From positions 45,622,580 through 45,686,579 of the forward strand of contig NC_088678.1 of assembly GCF_950023065.1 (NCBI RefSeq): a stretch of 64,000 nt of DNA. Direction: 5' to 3'. This document shows positions 54,732-64,000 of the stretch, in pieces (position 1 is the stretch's first letter; each line of letters begins with the position of its first letter). Made by a program: the position numbers and the translations under genes. The notes beneath the pieces were generated by a model. The model was not told where the DNA came from. It was given only the letters and a program-made list of their open reading frames with translations, and did no database searches. The DNA is from Planococcus citri (lineage: Eukaryota; Arthropoda; Insecta; Hemiptera; Pseudococcidae).

Positions 54732-57700
54732 ATGTATTCGAAAATATTATTTAGTGTTTTATTGCTCGGTAGTTTGGACTTAATTGGTGAGTCACAAACA
54801 GTGCGATTATAGTTTATTTTAATGGTACAAATCTCTATTTAGAAGTACTCGTACCTACCCGTAGTTATTATTTCTCTTTGCTCCCTTAATACGTTTAATT
54901 TGTATAATTTCAAATTAATCTGAGACTATGTTCTATACAGAATGGGATAAAAGCACGATAAAAGGGAAGGTGTAGGTAGGTACTAGGTACATATAGTGTT
55001 ACACCAAATTCGCGCAATTTTTGTTCTGTAAAATGAGCTCACTAGATGAGTGCAGACTGGTTACCAATTTGTGTGCTTTTCCCATTAAAATATTTTTTAC
55101 GGGTAGATTACAATCCAAAAACAATTCCCCTTCATCCTATCTTAAATAGGAAAGTAACTATGACCATGCGCCAATACTTCTTGTATGTGAACAATTCCAA
55201 AGAGATTTCAAGTCAATATCTGTGTAGGGATTTTTTTTTCAAGTCAGGGTATACCTTACTCAAAATTTCCACTTCGAATAAAAATATTTCAAAGGTTTGT
55301 TTGACCATCCATGAGAACTAAAAATACGATTTTGACAACAGGGTTACCTACAACGCGATGCCAGAGTACCTACGAACATAGTAAGTAAGTAGGTACGAGG
55401 TACGTATTTTGTTTTTGAATACGTTCACTCGTAGACGACAGGCGCGGCGTATGTAGGTACCCACTACCTAATTTATATTTTTAGCTTTTCGTGTCTATGC
55501 GCTAGTGCCTAGTTTGGTATAAAAGAACTGAATTTTATTTTTCCTTGTTATAGTAGATGCTGTATTTTCTCAATGCCCTGCAGTCAGTCTTTCACATGGA
55601 AAAATTCGATATTTAAACCGTGGAAAAAAAATAAGATTTACCTGTTTCAGACCTTATACTTTAATTGGTAACCCCAGATTGGATTGCAGAGATGGCGAGT
55701 GGAACGGCGCACCTCCTGTTTGTGCAAGTGAGTGCATCGAACGAACACGGGGTTTCTCCAATATTTTCTTAGTTAATACCTATTTTTACAGGTAAAAATT
55801 GTGACTCATTGCCAAAACTTCATCACGGAAAAATTACTTACTATAATGATAGAGCTGTAGCAAAAATACAGTGCGATCCGGATTTTACCTTGATAGGACC
55901 TTCTGATTTACATTGCGAAGTGCAAGGGTGGAATGACACTACTATTCCTGAATGTCTCGGTGAATTTTTTTCTTTAGATACCTATCTATTCAAGGGAAAT
56001 TGTTCGAGATTCGTAAGCGCTAAATTAATATGTTTATATTATTTTTAGCAAACTCGGTTCGTCAATTTGGAAGCTGTCAGTTCGAATCTAATCAAACGCA
56101 GCAATGTAAATGGATTTCCAAGAGCGGTCTTTTCAACTGGACCGTAATGTCATCAGATCCTAAAGATAACAGTCATATGCCACCGGATAGTTTTCCAGCT
56201 CGTGATCATACATCGTTATCAAATTCTTCTGGTATTTTCAGAGTACACTCGTGATCAGTCATTTCTTGCGTATTTTTCATTTTCTCATACTCTGCGAATT
56301 TTTACCTATAGGTCACTTTTTATACTTGGAAGGTTTATTTGCACCAACGAAAGCGTGGTTGCAGATGATGGATACAAAGAATGCACCTGCTAGGTATATA
56401 TCACCATTGTTACCACCGATTGATGATGAAGAATCATACTGTTTGATTTTTTATTTGTATGCAAATGGAACCCATGCTGGTAAACTACCCCATAATTTAT
56501 CTTACTATCCCACCTAACTACACCTAACAATGAGTACCTAGTTAGTCTACATTAAATTTTAAAACATTTTTCGACATCTCGGCATATAAAACGATATATA
56601 ACTAATGCAACTATTGCAGGAATCATTGAAGTGTCTGCGAATGGAGACAGTCTTTGGAAAAGTAATGGCAGTCTAGGAACGGAATGGAATAAAATCAAGC
56701 TTCCATTACATAACCGAACAACTCAATTTCGTGTAATTTATTATCTGAGTTAGCATATAATCTTTTTTAATTAGTTCGTTTTGACACATCCACAATTTTT
56801 AAATTACTTATGAAATTCAATTTCTGATTTACCGACGATAGATAGGCACTTATTTTCCACTTTTCCCCAAATATAGGTACCTACTTATTTATGACATTTC
56901 AATCTTCAACTTTTTTTCCAGATAACCATCGCAGGAAAAGGAGAATTAGGACAGTACACCAAAACAGCTATCGATGATTTGAGAATCGCCGAAGGAGAAG
57001 AATGTCAAGATGAAAATCATCAAAGTAACTATCATTCATTTAAGTTGCAGTTTATTTTATTTTTCGTACTTACAATTTTCAACTGGACTTGGAACATTAC
57101 AATTTTATTTTGATACGTGAATTTTTCGATGATTTAATTTTACAGCAGAAGAGTCGACAGATGACGTGGTTCAAACAAGTACAAGCGAGGCACCCGTTCG
57201 TGTAACTGCAATAATTGAAAATACTTTGGAAACTGAGCGCAGCAACGAGCTAAAAAATCACCTACTCAGCTTCACCACTTCCCCGCCACACGAGTCAAAT
57301 AAATCAATCGTTATAACTACTCCAAGTACTTCAGTGTCAATCTCTACAACCGAATTGAATTTCGATAGCAATAATTTAACTGTTGATAATTACACCGGAA
57401 CTTCTACTCGCCCAATTAATAAGAATGACATATCTGAGGAATCAAATGCTCCCTCAAAAGCCGAAGAAATTCCAACGACTACTAGCAGTTACGAAATTTT
57501 AATGACGGAAAATAATTTGGTTTATCACGGTCTAGATGAAAATAAAAGTAACGATAGCAATAACATCATAGTGGAGGAAGAAGTTCACAACTATTCTCCA
57601 AAGTACCATGAAAACAATAATGAATTACACACAGAAATTTCCACTACTACATTACCACCTGCCATGAAGCGAGAATTTCAAAGAGTAAATCAAGCTATAT

Positions 57701-58297
57701 TAAGTGATCTATCTGCTCTTCAGCAATTCAATTTAACGAAAGAAAATTCTGGAGTGACTGAAGTATTAATTACAAAAACCACTCACTCGACTACAGTTTC
57801 AAATGATGCCGTCGTAGAATCGAATGATGCGAAATACGAATATGATCAAGAGGAAGATAATCGCCGAGATGAAATATATCACGAAGGAAACGATCCCCAT
57901 CATTCTGAAAACACTGAGAATGTTCTGGAAAATAGCCACCATCAAAATGAAATTAATAACGATTCGCCATACTCGAATAAAAGTAATGCGCAAGTTTATT
58001 TTACTAATTTTAAAGTTAATATTTTTGATTTTTATGTTTCCGTTTTTTTTCTACGTTTCCACAGGTAGTACAGATCAAATAATTAGCAACAAAATATTCT
58101 GGGCAATCTTGATAGCCATTACCTGTGTAATGTTGTTGGTGGTCATCTCAAGTTATAAAAGATATCGCAACAAGAATACAGGAAAAGATGATAGTTTCAT
58201 GCAATTTATAAAAGATGATAGCGGTAAGAGGGGTTCATCTCGTGGTAAAAAAGATGATATTTTGATGATGAAAATGAACTGCAAACCTCAAAAGTAA
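54732..58297 (+). CDS. Type I membrane protein: two sushi domains, MAM domain, mucin-like stalk, TM
   Basis: Nine exons, 54732-54786, 55554-55727, 55792-55959, 56049-56231, 56312-56479, 56620-56732, 56922-57024, 57146-57982 and 58065-58297, give 677 residues. Order: signal peptide (MYSKILFSVLLLGSLDLI), sushi/CCP 1 (about 24-75, four Cys, ends WNGAPPVC), sushi 2 (about 78-131, ends WNDTTIPEC), MAM domain (about 133-317, conserved four Cys, ends AIDDLRIAEGEEC), a 280-residue Thr/Ser/Glu/Asn-rich stalk on one exon (322-600), TM helix (about 611-630) and a short basic tail with KR and KK clusters. Each domain ends at a phase-1 junction, the usual exon-shuffling arrangement. Such proteins sit at the cell surface and mediate adhesion or recognition. 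I do not know a named insect orthologue. Exon 2 has a TAGTAG acceptor, which could drop one residue. A plus-strand AATAAA lies at 58488. Confidence 0.88.
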
Positions 58298-58487
58298 TTT
58301 CATTCACCTACCTCTGTTTTTTTTGTCTGGAAGTTGTTGTGATGACTTAGGAATCCATTTTTAATTTTTTTGTTCTATACGAATTTCGAATTTTGAAAAA
58401 TTTACTCGTAAACCAACAACCCTTACATTTTAAATTTGCGAAGCAAATAGCATCAATCGACGCTGCTTATCAGGTTCGTAAAATCAA

Positions 58488-58493
58488 AATAAA
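58488..58493 (+). terminator. Candidate poly(A) signal for the sushi/MAM gene
   Basis: AATAAA about 190 bases after the stop at 58297; no other feature lies between. Confidence 0.35.
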
Positions 58494-58948
58494 CATGTTT
58501 TTGTTACGATGTGATTTATGCAATTTTTTTCTGGCTTTGATTGGTTGTAAGAAATCAAAACAATTTTAACAGAAAATGCCAACCAACTGTAATTGGTGGA
58601 AATAGTATCAAAACATCAAATTTTGTATCATTTTAATTTTTTATAAATTTTAGCACATTTTTTACTGCAGAAATTTAATAATACGAAGAGGTGAGAAACT
58701 TTCAATTCAAGTCTTAGGGCCTATACTCAACGTTATGAATACGAATAATAATAATTAAGTACTTATCAATTCAGTCATCATCAAGACAGATTCAACCATC
58801 AAAATGTAATTTGAGTAGATGATGAGTAAGATTGTGTGTACAATGTACATGTACTGTACAGTATACATCATTTGTACCTATTGTGCTTGCGTACATATTA
58901 GATAAGAAAACGCTAGGTACCTATTTATCCACCATGATTTATACTTAG

Positions 58949-58954
58949 TTTATT
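58949..58954 (-). terminator. Candidate poly(A) signal for the pickpocket-type gene
   Basis: AATAAA on the minus strand about 95 bases after the stop at 59049. The neighbouring sushi/MAM gene ends 752 bp away, facing it. Confidence 0.35.
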
Positions 58955-59048
58955 TTCAATCGTGATACCATTGTAAAAATTAACATAATATGAGTAAAAC
59001 CATTAAGTGGGTACATAGAAATAATAATAAATAACATGGCAGTTTCCA

Positions 59049-62000
59049 TCATCTGCTGAAATAATAACCGCCAAGTTGTTGTGGCAATATTAAACCAGAG
59101 GTTGTAAAGATAGGTCTCTTAGGTTTATCAAATATATTATCAGCTGAGTTTTTTTCCCCATTACGTCTAATCTGTTTCAGCTCTTCCATATTGAATGAAT
59201 GCATTCTAATGAAGATGTAATACAATAATTCTACAATGCTCAGTATACTTGCTCCCAAAAATAATCCTACAGTTCCTCCAACAGACACTGTAAAAAATAC
59301 AGAGTAATTAATGCCATTCATCGTCAGGAAATTTCGAATATGGAATAATTCACTGCATTTATATACTCACCAACTAAATCTAATCGAGTTCGAACCACGT
59401 TTCTTTTATACCTTTCATTCGGTAACCTATCCAAGCCGATGCTTATTTTGGTACCAAATGTTGCTCCAGTAACATGCTTTGTCCTGCATAAAATTGGAAA
59501 AATTAAGAAAAATTTGTTCCCATGAAAAATGAAAAGTTTTTGACATAAAATTGACCTAAATATATTTACATTTGAATATCTGATAATATTATATTGTATT
59601 CTGGTTCATTGCAACTTGATATACAACGACATTCCACTCCTAATTTTTTTAAATCTTGCAATCTTAAAGCTCTGAGTGTTTCTGTAACAAAAAAAAAAAA
59701 AAAAAAAAAAAAACATATCTGCCTTGTTCGTGCAACTCAACCTATTGAAAGCAATAGAAATTGAGCTCGGATGGGATTACTTACGAATACAAATCTCTAT
59801 CTATCGATTTATTCGGATTTCTAACGGTAGGTAGGTATCCCTAAAATACTTATTCCATATTTATCTTGTGAATTTGAAATCATAATAAGTAAGTATTTTT
59901 ATATGAATATAGATGAGTAGGTAGATTTAAGTATGCAAAATATGCTAGCAATAATCTTGCTGTTATCCATCGATATGGAAATAATCATGTAGGAACAATT
60001 TTATATGTAGTAGGTAGGTAGGTCTAGGTATGGCAATGAGATAGGCATTCGTAGGCCTACTCATACAAACCTGCGTAATATGTTAAACATCCCAATCCTG
60101 CAACTCCACAAGTCGGCGTTTTTCTCTCTGAAATGTTAAAACAACTCCATCAATAATTGCTCGTTGACATACGCATAAAATTATTTTCATTTCAATGCTC
60201 AAAATCGATGGATTCATTTTAAAGCTTTTTGAAAAACAAGAAGACACTCTGCTGTTTTTTACTTGGAAATATAAAAATGAAGAATTCGTTAAAGAAACCA
60301 AGTAGGTATTGCTTTCGGTTTATTTACTTTGATCAATTGAATTCTTTCTAGTATGAAGGAAGCCGTTCATTCAAAATTTAGAATTATTCAAGAATTGGTG
60401 ATAAATTGTGTTTATGATGACAGTATACCTATTCAATTGAACGTTTAATGGGAAAGTTACTGAAATTGTATTTTTTACGTATAGGTATTTCAACGTATTT
60501 TGAAAAGTTCAGGATACGAAATACGATTTGGTTTTTTGAAACAGCACACGTATGTGGCAAACAGAAAAAACATATAATGTTGCATTTTACAGTTTTAGTT
60601 ATTTTATCAGTCGTTAATGTTTCTTTGATTTCAAGCAAGAAAACTGATATGGCCATGATATTAAGCCCATCAGAAGCTGTAAAGGAGTATTCAAAAACAA
60701 AATTTGATTTATTTCACAATCCGATGACAGTATGTAAGTATCCAATAGGTACATGGGTGCATTTTATCCACTTATTAATTTTGCAATAATAGAATGTGTA
60801 AAGTAAGTATACTTATGTACTATACACCAAAGTAAAAATGGCAGTCTAATTACATAAAATGATTTTTTTGTCTTGTTCGTTGGAATTTGAAAAAAAAACT
60901 CTCGCGTTTATCTTGTGAAATTTATCAATGAAGGTGTGTAGGGTGTATAGGTAGACTAAACTTACTTGATAGGCAAGTATTTTGGTTCATATTATCATCA
61001 ATGTGTATAATGTTTCAGTTTGGAGACTTGGATTGGAACCAACGTGTATGCATTTTAAGAGAACAATCCGCACAATTTGCATAAAAATTTATCGCAGAAT
61101 AAAAGAGAAATTGGATCTGATAAAGCTGGACGAAAAAAGTAATAATTTTGACTACGGATGTTACAAATTCAGAATTAAAGATGAAAAGGGTGCTGATCAG
61201 ATGCAACGAGTTAACCGCTGCCCATTCGCATTGAAGGAGAAGGAGCAGGGCGAATCAAATATTTTCATATCTCACTGTTTCACCAAGTCCAACAGTTATT
61301 TCTTGTATGCAGCGAAAGAGGTTACTAAAAAAGCGATGAGAGTGAAAAATGCGGACGTGAAAGATGCTAAAATCATCGCACTTGTAACTGCTGATGAAAA
61401 AGCGACGTGGGTTTTGGAAAAACCTCCCGACTTTTAATAATTCGCGCGATTGGTTTAATTTTGAATTTAATGGAACATTAACAATAAAAGCTGTCGTGTA
61501 TATTCGAGAGGTGAAGTTACTTACCCTTATTTTTGTATGGAATATAATGTGAGGTACAATTACACAATGCCATTTGCGCTTTAGCTCGACAATTCACCAC
61601 ACAGGTAGAATAGCTGTAAAATTCGTAAGTGTCTAAGTAATTTTCTTCTGGTAATCGACAGTTTCTCTGTTCTACACCGACCAATGGTAAATTACGATCG
61701 TTTTCAATTTCCTTCACCTTAAATTCCAGACAGTTTTGAATCATAAAAATAAGAAGATGAAAAAGAGAAAAGCACCTACCAACGAAAAAATATTACTGAG
61801 GCAACCGATTCACTTACTTGAATTTTCATATTGTAAGTAGATCCCCAATTTAAAAGTGCTTTTTCGTCTTGCGGATGGTTAACATAAGGAACATCTTCGG
61901 TGGCGTGCACAAACACCTAAAAACAAGACTTATAGATAAGTACCTAACGAAGAATTTTGTAGGCAATTGAAGTAAGATTTTTACGGATGAAGATTTAATT

Positions 62001-63382
62001 ACTTTAATCGATTCGTATGCTTCCAACTGCAAAGTACCAGGACCAGTTTTTCTGTTTGATACTAGTTTTGGCATGCTATTTTTTTTCCTTTTCAAGCATA
62101 ATTTATTTTTAATTGAGAACAATCAAAAAGTACGCATTTTAATAATTCATATTTCTCGACTATATTAATTTTTCTGAGCAGAAGTAATGACCTTCCATAA
62201 TCAAGTTAAAAATTCCTACCTACTGAGAATTGTGATAGATAAGGAGTTACTTTTTAAAATTGAAACAGCTGCCTTCTCTTAAGATTTGACTGACGTCATT
62301 CATCATAAAAATAAACATTAGTTCACATCCTAAACTAAAAACATCAGAATAATCAGAGGTCCCTAAAGCTAAATTTTCCTCTTGTCGTGCACATGAATGT
62401 GATGAGAAACAAAACACTGATAAAAATAGCCTTCCTATACTCCCGTTTTCTAAAGATTAGGCAAACATACACGCACGAACGCAGTAAGTATGTATAACAA
62501 AATACAGTAGGACTTTATTTCTGCCCAGCTCTGATCCCTGAAACATTCTGTATGTGCTTTTTAAATCTTACCTTTTCGTGTGTATAGAATTTATAGTATA
62601 ACACAATCCATTTTCTGTAGGTAAAGGTAAGAAATTATCGCAACATTCAAATGGTTCGCCATTCCAAGTACACTTCTCAATGAGTTCTTCGCAATTTTCT
62701 CGTATCTGTTCAATCAAACATCATCGCATGAAATTTTTCGCAAATTTTTCACCTTGAAATGTGTATACTTTCTTTACCATCCCAATCAGTAGATCGAAAT
62801 CCTCAGTGCAGTTCATGTCACCATTTATACAATGAGTAGAACAGGAGTAACAAGATCCATCAAAAAAAGCAATATCTCTGAGATAAAAATCCAAATTCAT
62901 ATCTCGATTCTTTCCGAATAGACTATAAAAATAATATCATCGAGTTAGAGGTGTAGTCTGAATACCTGGATAGGTAGGTTCATCGTTAAAATTTGAAAAT
63001 GAAATCTTACTCATTTGCAACATCATAAAGCTTATCTGGAGATTCTTGTTCGCAAATAGATACCGCTGGAAAAGTAGTATTCCAGTCTAGATGATCCGTT
63101 TCCATGACAAAGCTTACTGCATTATTTCGAAAAGCGTACCAAGTTGCATTCAAATACATCCAAGTGTAAAATCCCGACAAGCAGCACACAGCTGTCCAAA
63201 ATATTCTATTTTCGAAAAATGTTACTCAAGTTTATTCCGAGCGCTTTATTGGCAAATTAATTGCATGTTGCACTTATCTGTACAAAGATGAGTTACCTTT
63301 CTGTCCAATGACGATTTGGTTCTGTTATGTAACGAAATCCATGAATCGAACTATTTGTAATGTACTGCTTTATTCGAAACAT
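59049..63382 (-). CDS. Pickpocket-type DEG/ENaC sodium channel subunit
   Basis: Eleven exons, 63382-63297, 63205-63011, 62877-62778, 62705-62572, 62051-61985, 61916-61818, 61717-61525, 60127-60071, 59681-59570, 59483-59371 and 59287-59049, join in phase and give 464 residues, normal for insect ppk subunits. Visible family marks: the HG gating motif (SSIHGFRY), TM1 (about 30-51), FPAVSIC after it, a Cys-rich extracellular domain (CYSCSTHC, KCTWNGEPFECC, GLCYTIN, ALCNCTSHYIP, CGVAGLGCL, CRCISSC), then TM2 with VSVGGTVGLFLGASILS, where GAS (397-399) is the selectivity filter. ppk subunits assemble as trimers in the plasma membrane and conduct sodium in sensory cells, tracheae or gut. Which ppk subfamily this is cannot be told by eye. 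The start at 63382 gives a short N terminus; a longer one is possible. The intron between exons 7 and 8 holds another gene on the opposite strand. Confidence 0.92.
59691..59715. repeat. Poly(A) run in a pickpocket intron
   Basis: About 23 consecutive A, a few bases upstream of the exon-9 acceptor; on the coding strand it is a long T tract that could serve as part of the polypyrimidine tract. Confidence 0.6.
60577..61437 (+). CDS. Putative secreted protein nested in a pickpocket intron, opposite strand
   Basis: Two exons, 60577-60733 and 61019-61437, are joined by a GTAAGT donor and a TGTTTCAG acceptor with matching phase, giving 191 residues. The N terminus MLHFTVLVILSVVNVSLIS is a good signal peptide, which is why I chose this ATG; an upstream in-frame ATG at 60448 would add 43 residues and bury the signal. 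The mature part is Lys-rich with five cysteines spread singly (EPTC, RTIC, DYGC, NRC, SHC), one of which must stay unpaired or pair between molecules. No known domain is recognised. A plus-strand AATAAA lies 46 bases after the stop. The whole gene sits between exons 7 and 8 of the channel gene. Small lineage-specific secreted proteins of sap feeders are often salivary or venom-like, but nothing here shows that. Confidence 0.65.
61483..61488 (+). terminator. Candidate poly(A) signal for the nested secreted gene
   Basis: AATAAA 46 bases after the stop at 61437 and just outside channel exon 7 (61525-61717). The close spacing supports the nested gene being a real transcription unit. Confidence 0.5.
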
Positions 63383-63712
63383 GACAAAATTACGACCGCA
63401 TAAAAGTACCACTTCTACATATTCTGCTGCAAAAAGAGTCTAATTTTTGAAAATTCATTCGTCTAATGTTGCGTGTTTCTAAATTTTATCACTGTGATGC
63501 CTAAAAGCTTTCTATTATACTTAGTTAACGACGTAAAAAAAGATATTTCGTCATGGATAAATTTTCCATTATCATTATCATTTGATCGATACATTAACCG
63601 CAATATAAAAACCACTGTCTATACACAAAGAAATGAAAAAACAACCATTTTAAAATCAAGTTTTAATACGTGCTCTGAAGTTACAATTTAGTCTTACTGC
63701 GATCGCAGAAAT

Positions 63713-64000
63713 TCAAGATTGTCTCATAATGTACAAATAAAGACGCAATGTGAAAAAATACAAAATCTCCATAAAACTCAAAACGCTACTTCCCAAAAAT
63801 AAACCAAATGTTCCGCCAACCGAAACTGCAAAATGAAAACTTCAGTTAGGTACATGAGTTATCGCATTGAGAATTTATTTTGAAACCTAAAATAAAATAT
63901 TATGTATTAGTAAAAAATTATATAACCTAATACGTCGCTGAATCCAAATAATATGTCTCGTTTTAATCTCATCCTCGGATATTTTGATAAGCTCCACTTG
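63713..64000 (-). CDS. Second pickpocket-type DEG/ENaC subunit, 3' end only
   Basis: The last exon (63825-63713) encodes SVGGTFGLFLGSSVLSFMEI plus a short tail and stops. The exon before it starts beyond the window and ends at 63934 (about 22 codons visible, phase 1, matching the last exon). The TM2 block is nearly the same as in the downstream channel gene (GG-T-(V/F)-GLFLG-(A/S)-S), with GSS as the selectivity filter. The cytosolic tail after TM2 is only about ten residues, against about 55 in the neighbour. The stop lies only about 330 bp upstream of the next channel's start, so the two are a head-to-tail pair, the usual result of tandem duplication. Confidence 0.88.

Noticed and set aside
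57824..58064. Plus-strand ORF running into the TM exon of the sushi/MAM gene
   Set aside because: Only its last part is coding; before 58065 it is out of frame with the stalk exon and crosses the intron.

Overview
This is nuclear DNA from an arthropod, almost certainly an insect. The genes have many small introns with GT-AG junctions, and I could join exons in phase for eight gene models. The families are animal ones: a ROR receptor tyrosine kinase, pickpocket-type DEG/ENaC channels, an AT-hook HMGA-like protein and a sushi/MAM receptor. The DNA is AT-rich and littered with TAGG/CCTA microsatellites and GTAGGTACCTAC motifs. That habit suggests a scale insect or mealybug (Hemiptera), but this is an impression and not a proven assignment. 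The ORFs of about 60-100 codons scattered through the window are mostly chance ORFs in AT-rich sequence; real genes had to be rebuilt from exons.

Layout. 1-12,092 (minus): the 5' part of a coiled-coil, RRM-like gene of unknown function whose 7-kb intron holds a 1.3-kb foldback repeat. 12.1-21.8 kb: no confident coding exon, but an RTE-type LINE fragment split by an 879-bp hAT-like element with an 8-bp target duplication. 21,849-39,518 (plus): a complete 15-exon Ror gene whose signal-peptide exon lies 12.7 kb upstream of the rest; this intron holds two more inverted-repeat elements. 41,500-41,937 (minus): a 100-residue protein with three AT hooks. 42-47.6 kb: a large stretch with no recognisable gene and one striking 32-bp palindrome. 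47,656-48,723 (minus): a small Cys-rich protein whose cysteines resemble a diverged nuclear-receptor DNA-binding domain. 50,507-51,101 (minus): a small single-pass membrane protein of the SMIM29/C3orf18 type. 52,025-54,400 (plus): an unrecognised, probably disordered protein rich in SP/TP sites. 54,732-58,297 (plus): a type I membrane protein with two sushi domains, a MAM domain and a mucin-like stalk. 59,049-63,382 (minus): a complete 11-exon pickpocket-type channel gene, with a small two-exon gene for a putative secreted protein nested in one intron on the opposite strand. 63,713-64,000 (minus): the 3' end of a second pickpocket-type gene, so these channels form a tandem array.

The window is not an operon or a single pathway. 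Several genes are membrane or secreted (Ror, sushi/MAM, SMIM29-like, channels, nested secreted protein), but I see no sequence evidence that they work together. The best candidates for something undescribed are the nuclear-receptor-like zinc protein, the nested secreted protein, the sushi/MAM receptor and the coiled-coil/RRM-like gene.
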